DNA of 64,000 nt from Rhodocyclales bacterium. Lineage in GTDB: Bacteria; Pseudomonadota; Gammaproteobacteria; Burkholderiales; Rhodocyclaceae. The stretch spans positions 62,001-126,000 of the forward strand of contig JAQGMF010000010.1 of assembly GCA_028292505.1 (NCBI GenBank), in the 5' to 3' direction. How positions within the stretch are numbered: the first letter of the stretch is position 1; each line of letters begins with the position of its first letter. The position numbers were made by a program, and so were the translations under genes. The notes under the pieces were generated by a model, which was not told where the DNA came from, ran no database searches, and saw only the letters and a program-made list of their open reading frames with translations. Below, piece by piece: positions 54,242 through 63,866 of the stretch.

Positions 54242-56086
54242 TCAACGCACCGTCTTGTCCAATCGTGTCTTCACGTAGCTGCCCGGCGCATCTTCGAGTA
54301 CGGTGAGCTGGCCCTTCTCCGGATCGCGCGCCGCGACCTTGGTGTCGTCCATCGCGGTCAGCCAGACCTGCCAGTCGTTCCACCATGAACCGGCCTGCTG
54401 GCTGGCGCTGGCGTACCAGTCTTCCGCCGTATCGGGAAGCTTGTCGGCCGTCCAGAAACCATACTTGTTGGCGGCTGGCGGATTGACGACGCCGGCGATG
54501 TGTCCCGAACCACCCAGTACGAAACGCACCGGACCACCAAGTGCCTTGGCACCAATATAGGTCGTCTTCCAGGGCGCGATGTGGTCCTCGATAGTGGAGA
54601 TGAAGTAGCTTGGCATCTTGACCTTGGAGAGGTCGATCGGGGTGTCACCAATCTCGATACCGCCGGGCGTGCACAATGCATTTTCCATATACATCTTGCG
54701 CAGGTAGAAGCTGTGCATCTTGGCCGGCATGCGTGTCGAGTCGGAGTTCCAGTAAAGCAGATCGAAGGGGAACGGGTCCTTGCCGAGCAGGTAGTTGTTG
54801 ATCACGAAGGACCAGATCAGGTCGTTGGAGCGCAGCATGTTGAAGGTGCTGGCCATTTCGCTGCCTTCGAGATAGCCGCGTTCGAGCATCTTCTTTTCGA
54901 GACTCTTGACCTGCCCTTCGTCGATGAACACGCCCAGTTCGCCCGGCGAAGAAAAGTCGAGCAGGGTCGTGAAGTAGGTCGCGCTGGCGATGCGTTTGTC
55001 CTTTTTGGCCGTCATGTAGGCCAGTGCCGTGCCGAGCAGGGTGCCGCCCAGGCAGTAACCCGTTGCATTGATTTCCTTGACGCCGGTCTGCTCGACAATG
55101 GCGTCCACTGCGCCGAGCACACCTTCCTGCACATAGTCGTCAAAACCCTTGCCGGACAGACGCGAGTCGGGATTGACCCAACTGATGATGAAGACGGTAT
55201 GCCCTTGGTCTACTGCCCATTTGATCAGCGAGTTCTTTTCACGCAGATCGAGCACGTAATACTTGTTGATCCACGGCGGCACAATCAGCAGCGGCCGTTT
55301 GAATACCTTGTCGGTGCTCGGCGTGTATTGCAGCAACTGCATCAGGTCGTTCTGGAACACGACTTTGCCCGGCGACGTGGCGACATTCTTGCCGAGTTCG
55401 AATGCGCTCGTGTCGCTCATGCGGATTTGCAGGGAACCGTCGCCGTCCTCCATGTCGCGCAGCAGGTTGTTGAAGCCCTTGACCAGGCTTTGTCCGTTGG
55501 TGCGCACGGTCTCGCGAAACACCTCAGGATTGGTGAGTGCGAAGTTGGACGGCGAGAAGGCGTCGATGTATTGACGCGTGAAAAAATTGACCTTTTTGCG
55601 CGTGACTTCATCGAGACCTTCGACGCCAGCAACGGTGTCATGAATATGCCGGGCGGTTATCAGGTAAGACTGCTTGATGAAGTCGAAGAGGAAACAGTCC
55701 TTCCACTCCTCGTCCTTGAAGCGCTTGTCATCCTTGGCTGGTGCGGCGACCGGCGTGGGATGCAAGCCCATGAAACGCTGCATGCTGTTTTGCCACAGCG
55801 AGAAGTAGTCCCACGCCAGGCTCATCTGTGCCTGTGCCAACAGGTAGGGATTGGCCAGCAGCTTGCCGGTCATGTCCATGAAAGCCCGCGCGACACCGAG
55901 TTCGTCGACGGGTGGTGTGCCGCCGCGGGCGATCTGGCGATTCATGTACTCGGTGATCAGGCGCGAACTGCGCTGCGCCACTTCGGCGTAAGTCCGGGCA
56001 ATGGCCGTCGGGTCCAGCAGCACAGGCTGCGTTTTTTCCACTGCAGCGACAGCGGGGGTGACAGGATTGGGACTGATTGCGGCCAT
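54242..56086 (-). CDS. phaC: class I poly(3-hydroxyalkanoate) synthase
   Basis: A protein of 614 residues. It polymerises (R)-3-hydroxyacyl-CoA to PHA storage granules. The catalytic Cys is in the lipase-like box NATGYCLGGTL (about 342), the Asp in ISTIEDHIAPW (about 502) and the His in GGSGHIAGVVNPP (about 528). The N-terminal region (FFTRQYIDAFSPSNFALTNPE) is typical of class I enzymes acting on short-chain monomers. It stands alone: phaA, phaB and phaR are not in the window. A REP doublet follows the stop. Confidence 0.96.
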   Translation of the reverse strand: MAAISPNPVTPAVAAVEKTQPVLLDPTAIARTYAEVAQRSSRLITEYMNRQIARGGTPPVDELGVARAFMDMTGKLLANPYLLAQAQMSLAWDYFSLWQNSMQRFMGLHPTPVAAPAKDDKRFKDEEWKDCFLFDFIKQSYLITARHIHDTVAGVEGLDEVTRKKVNFFTRQYIDAFSPSNFALTNPEVFRETVRTNGQSLVKGFNNLLRDMEDGDGSLQIRMSDTSAFELGKNVATSPGKVVFQNDLMQLLQYTPSTDKVFKRPLLIVPPWINKYYVLDLREKNSLIKWAVDQGHTVFIISWVNPDSRLSGKGFDDYVQEGVLGAVDAIVEQTGVKEINATGYCLGGTLLGTALAYMTAKKDKRIASATYFTTLLDFSSPGELGVFIDEGQVKSLEKKMLERGYLEGSEMASTFNMLRSNDLIWSFVINNYLLGKDPFPFDLLYWNSDSTRMPAKMHSFYLRKMYMENALCTPGGIEIGDTPIDLSKVKMPSYFISTIEDHIAPWKTTYIGAKALGGPVRFVLGGSGHIAGVVNPPAANKYGFWTADKLPDTAEDWYASASQQAGSWWNDWQVWLTAMDDTKVAARDPEKGQLTVLEDAPGSYVKTRLDKTVR

Positions 56087-56140
56087 GTGCTACTCCTTGT
56101 ACAAATCGGTAAAACGGAAAACGAAAATCTTGTAAAGCAA

Positions 56141-57175
56141 CTAATGCAGCGAGACGAAGCGTATGACAGCATCATTGCCGGTGCGGCGTTGCGCGCGGCC
56201 GCGCTGCACCAGGTGATTGAGGTGAGCAATTGTCTCGCCCAATGCGAACATGAGCTGATGCATGTCGAGCTCGCGCGGGAACAATACTGGCAACAATTCC
56301 GTCGCACAGCGTGGCTGGGCCAGTTGTTCGGCGAGCAATGCGTCGCGTTCGGTGTGATGCGCCTGCAGCTGCGCGATGCGTTCGTGGACGCCGCGAAAAG
56401 GCAAGCCATGGGAGGGTAGCACGAGCGTGTCCGAGGGTAAGCGCGCAAAGCGACGCACAGATTGTAGAAAGCGCATGACCGAATCTTCCTCCGGCATGGT
56501 GGCGGGAACGTTGACATTGGTCGTGATTCGCGGCAACAGCATATCGCCGGCAATCAGCAGACGCAGGTCGCCGCAATACAAAGCCGCATGTTCGGGCGAA
56601 TGGCCGTAACCCATGATGACTTCCCAGCGCTTGCCAGCGAGCACGAGATGATCGCCATCGATCATGCGACGGTACTGGCGCGGCAGCGCGGGCACGCCCT
56701 TGGCGTACACGTTGCCGCGCTGCATGAACTGCTCGCAGCGCGCTTCATCAAGACCATGACGGCGGAAATGCGCCACCATGTTTGGCACATCGTAGCCGGC
56801 GGTCTCGGTGAGCAAGGCGTGACCCAGCAAATATTCGGCGGTGCTCATCCACACGGGCACCCCATGTTCTCGCGCCAGCCATTCGGCATTGCCCGCATGG
56901 TCGGGGTGATAGTGCGTGAGGACAATCTGTTCGAGTGCTTCGCCAGCCTGCGCGAATTCGGCAAAAAATTCGCTCCAGATGGCGCGCGTGACGGCATCAC
57001 CCAAGCCTGTGTCGACCAGCACGCATTGGCTACCGTCGCCGAGCAGCCACAGATTGATATGGTTCAGAGAGAAAGGCAGCGGCATGCATAGCCAGCGCAC
57101 GCCCGGGGCAACCAGCGTGGCGACGCCGGGCTCGGGACGTGCTGCAAAGGGATAGTCCAGATTGGTGCTGCTCAT
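56141..57175 (-). CDS. metallo-beta-lactamase-fold hydrolase
   Basis: A protein of 344 residues with the MBL metal motif LTHYHPDHAGNAEWL (about 86-100), the later His in GYGHSPEHAALYC, Asp in LLIAGDML, and final His in VLPSHGLPF. It belongs to the glyoxalase II/RNase Z-like group and hydrolyses an ester or thioester of unknown nature; in PHA-making bacteria similar genes are often beside phaC. The start is ATG 57175; ATG 57181 is equally possible, neither with a ribosome site. 54 bases before phaC, on the same strand, so perhaps co-transcribed. Confidence 0.88.
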   Translation of the reverse strand: MSSTNLDYPFAARPEPGVATLVAPGVRWLCMPLPFSLNHINLWLLGDGSQCVLVDTGLGDAVTRAIWSEFFAEFAQAGEALEQIVLTHYHPDHAGNAEWLAREHGVPVWMSTAEYLLGHALLTETAGYDVPNMVAHFRRHGLDEARCEQFMQRGNVYAKGVPALPRQYRRMIDGDHLVLAGKRWEVIMGYGHSPEHAALYCGDLRLLIAGDMLLPRITTNVNVPATMPEEDSVMRFLQSVRRFARLPSDTLVLPSHGLPFRGVHERIAQLQAHHTERDALLAEQLAQPRCATELLPVLFPRELDMHQLMFALGETIAHLNHLVQRGRAQRRTGNDAVIRFVSLH

Positions 57176-57441
57176 TTGCATCGGCGGATATGAAAGTAAC
57201 GCGGGGATCGGAGAAACATAATGATGCATTGCAATACGTGGGCGCAAGCGCGTCGGCTAAAGCGACAGGTACCCTCGCTCCCACCCGTAGTCGCCGCGAA
57301 CGAACCGAACAAATGGGCAGGCCGCGCGGCAATCATGCAGACGGCATCTAAACTCATGCTGGTACTTACCGGAAGACCGGCGTTGAGACAGCAGGTTCGC
57401 TGTGCTGGCAGCAACTGCTGCGTCATGTGGGAGTGCCTTGT

Positions 57442-58080
57442 ATGAGCCAAACCGTGTCGTACCAGCCGGAGCCCACCTTGCTTGCCGCGATCGACTTCTA
57501 TTTCGATTTCTCTTCACCGTACGGCTATCTTGCCAGCGAGCTGATCGACGCCCTGGGCACGCGCTTCGGTCGCCAGGTGAACTGGCATTCTGTACTGCTC
57601 GGCGCGGCGTTCAAAGCCACCGGCGCGACTTTGCCAGTACGCCAGCCGCTCAAGAGCGATTACTTCCTGCACGATTTCGCACGCTCGGCGCGCTTCCATG
57701 CTGTTCCTTTTGTGCAGCCGATGAAGTTCCCGCTGTCGACGCAGCATGCGGCGCGCGCCTTTCTGTGGCTGGGCGAACGCGACCCGCTGGCAGCAAGGGG
57801 GCTGGCGCATGCCATCTTTCGCGCCTATTTCACGGCCGGTCGTGACATCGACAATATCGACACGGTGCTCGACATCGCCGCTTCGCTCGGCCACACGCGC
57901 GCGCCACTGGCCGAGGCGCTGAGTAGCGTGGCGCTGAAAGAGCGTCTGCACATCGAGGTGGATCGCGCTCTGGCACGTGGCGTCTTCGGGTCGCCGTTCT
58001 TCATCGTCGACGGCGAAACTTTCTGGGGCGTGGACAGATTGCCGCAGCTCGAACGCTGGTTAGAGGAAGGCAGCTTTTGA
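57442..58080 (+). CDS. 2-hydroxychromene-2-carboxylate isomerase / kappa-GST-like
   Basis: A protein of 212 residues of the DsbA-like thioredoxin fold. IDFYFDFSSPYGYLASE (about 17-33) is the isomerase signature with the catalytic Ser in FSSPY, and GVFGSPFFIVDGETFWGVDRL is the C-terminal thioredoxin-like end. It should isomerise using glutathione, as in naphthalene degradation, although stand-alone copies are common and may serve other substrates. The stop overlaps the next start (TGATG). The upstream 260 bases to the divergent MBL gene hold nothing recognised. Confidence 0.92.
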   Translation: MSQTVSYQPEPTLLAAIDFYFDFSSPYGYLASELIDALGTRFGRQVNWHSVLLGAAFKATGATLPVRQPLKSDYFLHDFARSARFHAVPFVQPMKFPLSTQHAARAFLWLGERDPLAARGLAHAIFRAYFTAGRDIDNIDTVLDIAASLGHTRAPLAEALSSVALKERLHIEVDRALARGVFGSPFFIVDGETFWGVDRLPQLERWLEEGSF

Positions 58081-59309
58081 TGCGGGGACGCATGCGTCTC
58101 GCACTTATTGCATTCGCATTGTCGCTCGGCATGGGTCCCGCGGCGGCCGCCGACGTCGCGCTGGCCGAGGCCTTGAACGAATCCGTCATCAAGCTGCCAG
58201 TCAGCATCACCTTGCCTAACGGCAACCAGGCGCAGGGGCAAATGCTGCTCACCACCTACAAGCCTGCCGGTCCCGGCCCCTTTCCAATCGCTATCATCAA
58301 CCACGGCCGCAGCGCCAATCGCAATGCGCCCGATCGATTCCGTATGCTTGGCATGGCGAGCTACCTCGTGCGCTACGGCTTCGCCGTTTTCGTGCCGACG
58401 CGGCTCGGCTATGGCGGCTCGGTGCTGCCCAAGGGCCTGCAGGCAGATGGAAGTGCAGACCCGGAAGCCTCAGGGGATTGCCGTCACAAAGACTACGCCG
58501 TTGCCCTGCGACCAGCCCTGGAAGAGATTGCCGCAACGCTGAGCTACGCGCGCCAGCAGCGCTATATCGACGCCTCGCGCCATCTCGTTGTCGGACATTC
58601 GAGTGGTGGTTTCGCGACGGTCGCCTACGCGGCAGGCAACCCGCCCGGTCTCATGGGCTACGCGAATTTCGCCGGCGGCGTGGGCGGCGATCCGCGCAGA
58701 CATCCCGGCATCCCTTGCCAAGCCGGACGTCTCGCTCAAGCCTTCGCCGCATATGGTCGGACGACCCATGCCCCGAGCCTTTGGATTTATAGCGAGAATG
58801 ATCAATACTTCGCACCACGCTATAGCCGCGCCTGGTATCGCGCCTTTGCCGCAGGTGGGTCGCCGTCGCAATTCATCCTGCAGGCGCCCTTCGATGAAGA
58901 TGGCCACAGACTTCTCAGCGATGGCTTGCTTGTATGGCGCCCCATGATGGATGCATTTTTCGTCAGGCTTGGCATGCAAACCTTGCCACCACCCGAGGGG
59001 CCCACCGCGAGCGGCTATGCCATGATCCGCGACGCGGCAAGAATTCCATGGTTGAACGCGAAAACCAAAGCGAGCGCCTATGCGAAGTTTCTTGCAGCGC
59101 CAACGCCACGAGCCTTCGCCATATCCGAAGCAGGTTCCTGGGGTTGGGCCAATGGTCCGGAAGATGCAGCCAGCATGGCGCTGACCAACTGCAATCGCCA
59201 CTCGCCCAAGCCCTGTGTACTTTATGCTGTCGATGATGCGGTGGTCTGGCGCGCACCAACGCCGCAAGACGTGCCGACGACACAACCCTCCTTGACGAAG
59301 CAGCCCTGA
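58080..59309 (+). CDS. exported dienelactone-hydrolase-like alpha/beta hydrolase
   Basis: A protein of 409 residues with a signal peptide (LALIAFALSLGMGPAAA-AD). The hydrolase features are IAIINHGRSANR (oxyanion side), nucleophile Ser in LVVGHSSGGFATVA (about 180), Asp in IYSENDQYFAP, and a His in FDEDGHRLLSD. It resembles the product of 7054-7977 in size and class but is not close. A C-terminal extension of about 100 residues (GYAMIRDAARIPWL onward) is of unknown role. It overlaps both neighbours by one base (TGATG), so the three genes 57442-59548 form one unit. Confidence 0.85.
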   Translation: MRGRMRLALIAFALSLGMGPAAAADVALAEALNESVIKLPVSITLPNGNQAQGQMLLTTYKPAGPGPFPIAIINHGRSANRNAPDRFRMLGMASYLVRYGFAVFVPTRLGYGGSVLPKGLQADGSADPEASGDCRHKDYAVALRPALEEIAATLSYARQQRYIDASRHLVVGHSSGGFATVAYAAGNPPGLMGYANFAGGVGGDPRRHPGIPCQAGRLAQAFAAYGRTTHAPSLWIYSENDQYFAPRYSRAWYRAFAAGGSPSQFILQAPFDEDGHRLLSDGLLVWRPMMDAFFVRLGMQTLPPPEGPTASGYAMIRDAARIPWLNAKTKASAYAKFLAAPTPRAFAISEAGSWGWANGPEDAASMALTNCNRHSPKPCVLYAVDDAVVWRAPTPQDVPTTQPSLTKQP

Positions 59310-59548
59310 TGGAACCGACTTCTGATAACGAATACGAAGGCGAAGGCGAATTTGTCGTCTCGCCGTGCATCCGCATCTGCTGCCTGGACGAGAACGACGT
59401 CTGCCTGGGATGCTTTCGCACGCTCGATGAAATCAAGGATTGGCGGGCCGCCGATAACTCGACCCGCGAGTGCATCCTGCAGCGCTGCACTGCGCGACGC
59501 GACGCGCATGACCTGCGCTTTCCCGGCCCCCCTGCGCTGCGCGCGTGA
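59309..59548 (+). CDS. DUF1289 small Cys protein
   Basis: A protein of 79 residues with an acidic start, then the DUF1289 Cys set [20 protein letters not shown] (about 20-39), which may bind zinc or an iron-sulphur cluster, followed by DEIKDW. The domain is small and of unknown function, often near hydrolases or MutY. The start shares its base with the stop of the preceding gene. The C-terminal 20 residues lack homology features. RapZ follows after 92 bases. Confidence 0.9.
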   Translation: MEPTSDNEYEGEGEFVVSPCIRICCLDENDVCLGCFRTLDEIKDWRAADNSTRECILQRCTARRDAHDLRFPGPPALRA

Positions 59549-59640
59549 CGCGAACGCGCTTCGCTGCAAAAATCGCACCCAAAGCGCCGCACGTTTGGCG
59601 TATCGTTTGCAGGTCAGCAACACGTGCGACGCACAGCGCC

Positions 59641-60486
59641 ATGCAACTCACGCTCATCAGTGGCTTATCCGGATCCGGCAAGAGCATTGCCCTCAACGTG
59701 CTCGAAGACGCGGGCTATTACTGCGTCGACAACCTGCCCGCGACGCTACTGCCACAACTCGTCTCATATCTGTCGGCGGCCGGCTACCAGCGTGTCGGTG
59801 TTGCGGTAGATGTGCGCTCTGGCGCAAGTATTGCGGCGGTGCCGAAAGTCATTGAGGCACTGCGCAACATGGTCGAGGATGTGCGTTTCCTGTTTCTCGA
59901 TTCGCGCGACGACACCCTGATCGCGCGCTTCTCCGAAACGCGCCGCCGTCATCCGCTGGCCAGCGTCAACATCACCATCGGCGAAGCCATCGCCCGCGAA
60001 CGCGAACTGCTCTCCGCGCTCGGCGAACAAGGCCACCGTATCGACACCAGCAATCTGCCACCCAATACCCTGCGCGCCTGGATCAAAGACATGATCCACG
60101 CGCCATCCAACCGCAGTCTGACGCTACTGTTCCAGTCTTTCGGCTTCAAACACGGCATTCCGGTCGACGCCGACCTGGTCTTCGACGTACGCTGCCTGCC
60201 CAATCCTTATTATGACATCGTCTTGCGTCCACTCTCCGGCAAAGATGCTGCCGTCATCGAATACCTCGAACGCGTACCCGAGGTGCACAAGATGGCCGAA
60301 GACATCCATCGCTTTGTTGCCGATTGGCTGCCGGCCTTCATCCGCGACGGCCGCAGCTACTTCACCGTGGCCATCGGCTGCACCGGCGGTCAGCACCGTT
60401 CGGTCTATTTGGCCGAGCGCCTGGCCAGGGAATTCGCTGCCACGACGGCGGCACTGGTACGCCACCGTTCGATGAAGCAGGAATAA
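59641..60486 (+). CDS. rapZ: RapZ (YvcJ-family) RNA-binding regulator / P-loop protein
   Basis: A protein of 281 residues. The Walker A GLSGSGKS (8-15), [23 protein letters not shown] region and C-terminal [18 protein letters not shown] are all diagnostic. In enterobacteria RapZ delivers sRNA GlmZ to RNase E to control glucosamine-6-phosphate synthase; the betaproteobacterial role is less defined. In many Burkholderiales rapZ lies by hprK and ptsN, but neither is present here. Start ATG 59641 (AGCGCC upstream, weak site). Confidence 0.95.
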   Translation: MQLTLISGLSGSGKSIALNVLEDAGYYCVDNLPATLLPQLVSYLSAAGYQRVGVAVDVRSGASIAAVPKVIEALRNMVEDVRFLFLDSRDDTLIARFSETRRRHPLASVNITIGEAIARERELLSALGEQGHRIDTSNLPPNTLRAWIKDMIHAPSNRSLTLLFQSFGFKHGIPVDADLVFDVRCLPNPYYDIVLRPLSGKDAAVIEYLERVPEVHKMAEDIHRFVADWLPAFIRDGRSYFTVAIGCTGGQHRSVYLAERLAREFAATTAALVRHRSMKQE

Positions 60487-60591
60487 AAAACGTCTGCTGC
60501 GCACGCGCCACATTTGTCTGACAGAATCTGAATTCTGCCCACTACGCGCATCGATTTGTCTCGGCTCTGCGCACCACCCGTTTTCCCTCCC

Positions 60592-61362
60592 ATGACGAAC
60601 GAACTCCTCATACTTTTACCCTTGGCGTTTGCCACGGGCGCCATCAACGCGGCCGTGGGTGGCGGAGGCCTGATCCAGGTGCCAGGGCTTTACGCCATCC
60701 TGACGCATGCGCTGCCAGCCCAGATCATGGGTACCGACAAGCTCGCCTCGATCTTCGGCCATGCCACGTCGATGCGCCAATATGCACGCAATATGCAATT
60801 GCCATGGCGCCTGCTGCTACTGGCATCGGCCGCGGCTTTTGCTGGCGCGCTGTGCGGTGTGAATATCATGTACCTGGTACCGGCGAGCTGGATGCGGCCC
60901 ATCGTCATTGCCATTCTTACAGGCATGCTCGGCTACACCTGGTTCCGCCCCGGTTTCGGCACACATGACGAAAGCCGTCCGATTACGCGCAACGATCTCT
61001 ACAAGGGTTTGGCAGTCGGTTTTGCTATCGGCTTTTATGACGGATTCATCGGGCCAGGCGCTGGAAGCTTCCTGCTGTTCCTGTTCGTGCGCTTCTTTCA
61101 CTTTGACTTCCTGCGCGCCACTGCCTGTGCCAAGGTCGTCAACTTCGGCACCAACCTTGCAGCCCTGTCGTTTCTGTTACCGAAGGGCATGGTCATTTAT
61201 GAAATTGCCATACCGATGGGAATTGCCGGCGTCCTCGGCGCGCTACTTGGCACACGGCTGGCGATCAAGGGCGGCAATCACTGGATCCGGCGACTGTTCC
61301 TGGTGCTGGCCGTGAGCCTGCTGTGCAAGCTGATGTGGGAGACGGTGCGGCCCTGGCTTTGA
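60592..61362 (+). CDS. TauE/SafE-family permease (UPF0721)
   Basis: A protein of 256 residues with about eight membrane segments. The family start FATGAINAAVGGGGLI and the mirrored FYDGFIGPGAGSFLLF (about 140-155) are the two TauE glycine-rich motifs. Members export or import sulfite, sulfoacetate or other small anions. The gene is alone, 105 bases after rapZ, and converges on the ABM-domain gene. The substrate cannot be inferred from the context. Confidence 0.9.
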   Translation: MTNELLILLPLAFATGAINAAVGGGGLIQVPGLYAILTHALPAQIMGTDKLASIFGHATSMRQYARNMQLPWRLLLLASAAAFAGALCGVNIMYLVPASWMRPIVIAILTGMLGYTWFRPGFGTHDESRPITRNDLYKGLAVGFAIGFYDGFIGPGAGSFLLFLFVRFFHFDFLRATACAKVVNFGTNLAALSFLLPKGMVIYEIAIPMGIAGVLGALLGTRLAIKGGNHWIRRLFLVLAVSLLCKLMWETVRPWL

Positions 61363-61382
61363 GAAGTGCTACTGCGATCGCG

Positions 61383-61712
61383 TTACGGCGATGTCTTTTC
61401 GTAGGCACGCAATACTTGCGCGACTTCCACGCTGTAAGCGCTGTACCAGCGCTCGCGGCCGAGTTGTTGCGCCATGAGGTGATCGGCCTGCTGCTGCCAT
61501 CGGACAATGCTGGCCTGATCCGGCCAATATGACAAAGCCATTTCCTGATCGTCTTCGCGTACGGCCACGAATTCAAGACAGCCGAAGTCCTGCAGTGCCA
61601 GCGTGCGCAATTGCTGTGCAAGGCGTGAATATTCTTCGTCGACGTGGGCCATAGGGTGCGCCATTCGTGCGCGAAATATCACGACGAAGTCGCTGCACTT
61701 TGCCAAACTCAT
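61383..61712 (-). CDS. antibiotic biosynthesis monooxygenase (ABM)-domain protein
   Basis: A protein of 109 residues with a dimeric alpha+beta-barrel ABM pattern: [12 protein letters not shown] at the start, [23 protein letters not shown] in the middle, and the helical [22 protein letters not shown]. Family members include quinol monooxygenases and heme-degrading enzymes, but no substrate is evident. The start overlaps the ruvB stop by four bases (ATGA), so the two are co-translated. Confidence 0.85.
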   Translation of the reverse strand: MSLAKCSDFVVIFRARMAHPMAHVDEEYSRLAQQLRTLALQDFGCLEFVAVREDDQEMALSYWPDQASIVRWQQQADHLMAQQLGRERWYSAYSVEVAQVLRAYEKTSP

Positions 61713-62761
61713 GGCTCGAACAAGTCCACGTTCGGCGTCGTGCGTGGCGCCTTCAGGCCGAAGTGCCGCCAGATTGCCGGCGTGGCGACACGCCCGCGCG
61801 GCGTGCGCTGCAAATAGCCTTGTTGAATAAGGTAGGGTTCGAGCACGTCCTCGATGGTGTCGGGCGCTTCGCCGATCGCTGCCGCGATATTGTCGAGTCC
61901 GACCGGACCCCCATCGAATTTTTCCAGCATGGCGAGGAGCAGCTTGCGGTCCATGATGTCGAGGCCGAGATGATCCACGTCGAGCATCGTCAGCGCGGCA
62001 TCGGCAACCGGTTTGGTGATGCGACCATCAGCCTTGACCTCGGCATAATCGCGGCAGCGGCGCAGCAGGCGATTGGCGATGCGTGGCGTGCCACGTGCAC
62101 GACGCGCGATTTCGAAGGAGCCTTCGGTCTCGATCTCGACATTGAGCAGACGCGCCGAACGCGTGACGATCAGGGACAACTCCTCGGGCGTGTAGAACTC
62201 CAGTCGCGCGTTGATACCGAATCGATCGCGCAGGGGATTGGTCAGCATGCCCGCGCGCGTGGTCGCACCGATCAGCGTAAAGGGCGGCAAATCCAGTTTC
62301 ACCGAACGCGCCGCCGGGCCCTCGCCGATCATGATGTCGATCTGGAAATCTTCGAGCGCGGGATAGAGAATTTCCTCGACCACGGGCGAGAGGCGATGAA
62401 TCTCGTCGATGAACAGCACATCGTTGGCTTCGAGATTGGTCAGCAACGCAGCCAGATCGCCAGCGCGTTCGAGCACCGGGCCGGAAGTCTGGCGCAGGTT
62501 CACGCCCAACTCGGCGGCGATGATATTGGCCAGCGTGGTCTTGCCCAGACCGGGTGGGCCGAACAACAGCACATGGTCGAGCGCTTCGCCGCGTGCTTTG
62601 GTGGCCTGGATGAAAATCTCCAGTTGCTCGCGAATCTTCTCCTGCCCGACATACTCGGCCAGGCGCTTGGGGCGCAGCGCACGCTCGATGGCGTCTTCTT
62701 GCGGCGTCGCTTGTCCGGGCGAAACGAGGCGGCCAGGCTGGAGTTTGTCTGTTTCTATCAT
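61709..62761 (-). CDS. ruvB: Holliday junction branch migration ATPase RuvB
   Basis: A protein of 350 residues. Walker [17 protein letters not shown] (about 67-82), Walker [13 protein letters not shown], sensor 1 [10 protein letters not shown] and the Arg finger region [14 protein letters not shown] are intact. It drives branch migration with RuvA. Starts at ATG 62761. Neither ruvA nor ruvC is adjacent (ruvC is at 24389), and ruvA is absent from the window. The ABM-domain gene follows with a 4-base overlap. A REP doublet lies upstream. Confidence 0.97.
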   Translation of the reverse strand: MIETDKLQPGRLVSPGQATPQEDAIERALRPKRLAEYVGQEKIREQLEIFIQATKARGEALDHVLLFGPPGLGKTTLANIIAAELGVNLRQTSGPVLERAGDLAALLTNLEANDVLFIDEIHRLSPVVEEILYPALEDFQIDIMIGEGPAARSVKLDLPPFTLIGATTRAGMLTNPLRDRFGINARLEFYTPEELSLIVTRSARLLNVEIETEGSFEIARRARGTPRIANRLLRRCRDYAEVKADGRITKPVADAALTMLDVDHLGLDIMDRKLLLAMLEKFDGGPVGLDNIAAAIGEAPDTIEDVLEPYLIQQGYLQRTPRGRVATPAIWRHFGLKAPRTTPNVDLFEP

Positions 62762-62807
62762 CGGGCGAGTATAGGAGCGAGAGCGCCGATCCGGCAATCG
62801 TGCTGGC

Positions 62808-62897
62808 GTAGGTCGGATGAGCGAAGCGTTATCCGACGTTGGTAGAGGGTCCATCATCGTCGGATGTCGGATAACGCCTGCGGCTCATCAGACCTAC
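62808..62897. repeat. REP doublet (GTAG-headed, inverted pair)
   Basis: Left unit 62808-62837 (GTAGGTCGGATGAGCGAAGC...) and right unit 62866-62897, inverted. Both have hairpins of TCGGAT/ATCCGA type, slightly different from each other (left GAGCGAAGCG, right GAGCCGCAGGCG). This is a third palindrome type with the GTAG head. It lies between the ruvB start and the next gene's stop (62899). Confidence 0.8.
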
Positions 62898-62898
62898 C

Positions 62899-63669
62899 TC
62901 ATTGTGTAAGCCCAATCTCCCGTGCCGTCAGCGGCCCGATCATGCAGAGCTTGAGAGAGATGGGCATATCGAGCTCGGTCTCCGACAACGGAATGCGCCC
63001 CGCCATGAGTTCGCACCAGCGCTGCGGATAGCGTGGCTGCCTATCGGGTTCGGCGAAACCTTCGGGATAGCTCGGCATCAGGCTCGCCATATCGTATTTG
63101 TCGGTCGCGCCAAGCGTGTGCAATATCTCGTGAGCAATCACGACATTGTTGGTGCGCTGCATGTTCGCCGCCACATGCACATTGCTGATCGCCACCAGAC
63201 CCTTGGCCAGTCCATGCGAATTGGGTACGTGCCCGTCCGTCGCAGCCGAATCCCAGTAGATGACGAAGGCACGCGTATGCGCGCGCGGTGTGCCGCTAGG
63301 CTGATGCCAGGCCCACCAGCGTAGCTTCAGACTCCATACCATCACGTCGAGCGTGCTGTGCTCCGGAGGCGGTGCGGCTGGAGGAGGTGTCTTGAGTTCC
63401 GGCTGCAAAGTAACGCGCACTGGCATGGCGGTCTGGTCACCGTATTCCGCCGCTTGCTCGCTGAGGAATTCCTCGATGTCCTTGAAGCTCGAATCGTTGA
63501 GACTGGCGATGCGCGCCGCAGCCGCCGCGCTGCCATCACCATTGATGGGAAAGATGGCGACATGCAGCGTGTTGTGCCAGTCACGCGCCTGCGTCTGTCC
63601 GCGCCACGTACTCAGCGCGACCGTGGCGAGAATGAAAAGCAGGATGGCGATGCGCAGCTTTTTCCACAT
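62899..63669 (-). CDS. membrane-anchored putative zinc metallopeptidase
   Basis: A protein of 256 residues. One N-terminal membrane segment (about 6-22, IAILLFILATVALSTW) is not followed by an obvious cleavage site, so it is probably anchored facing out. The HExxH-type motif VVIAHEILHTLGATDKYD (about 170-187) marks a metallopeptidase-like site, and WWAWHQPSG and VIYWDSAATDG occur earlier. No family name is recognised. ATG 63669 precedes the hydrophobic segment; the frame is open to 63801 without reason. Downstream of the truncated MFS gene, separated by a dRS3-like doublet. Confidence 0.78.
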   Translation of the reverse strand: MWKKLRIAILLFILATVALSTWRGQTQARDWHNTLHVAIFPINGDGSAAAAARIASLNDSSFKDIEEFLSEQAAEYGDQTAMPVRVTLQPELKTPPPAAPPPEHSTLDVMVWSLKLRWWAWHQPSGTPRAHTRAFVIYWDSAATDGHVPNSHGLAKGLVAISNVHVAANMQRTNNVVIAHEILHTLGATDKYDMASLMPSYPEGFAEPDRQPRYPQRWCELMAGRIPLSETELDMPISLKLCMIGPLTAREIGLTQ

Positions 63670-63762
63670 GAGTCTTCGACCGGAAGATTGAATAGTCCTC
63701 CAGCATATCAGGAGAGATGTGCTCCACTGCGGCCATCGCGCAACATGAGAAATTCCCGTATC

Positions 63763-63849
63763 CGTCATCCCGCGAAAGCGGGAATCCACCCCACTGCACA
63801 AGGTAAATTCATCGCACGGAAGTGGATTCCCGCTTTCGCGGGAATGACG
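63763..63849. repeat. dRS3-like repeat doublet
   Basis: A left unit ATCCC-GCGAAAGC-GGGAAT (one base short of the consensus) and a right unit ATTCCC-GCTTTCGC-GGGAAT (63826-63845) are flanked by CGTC/GACG as a large inverted repeat. It matches the element at 27236-27318 and lies between two minus-strand genes. Confidence 0.8.
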
Positions 63850-63866
63850 CGTTTATTCGGTATGTC

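Noticed and set aside
54500..56419. 639-residue open frame on the plus strand
   Set aside because: Antisense of phaC and part of the MBL gene; no domains recognised and no start signals.
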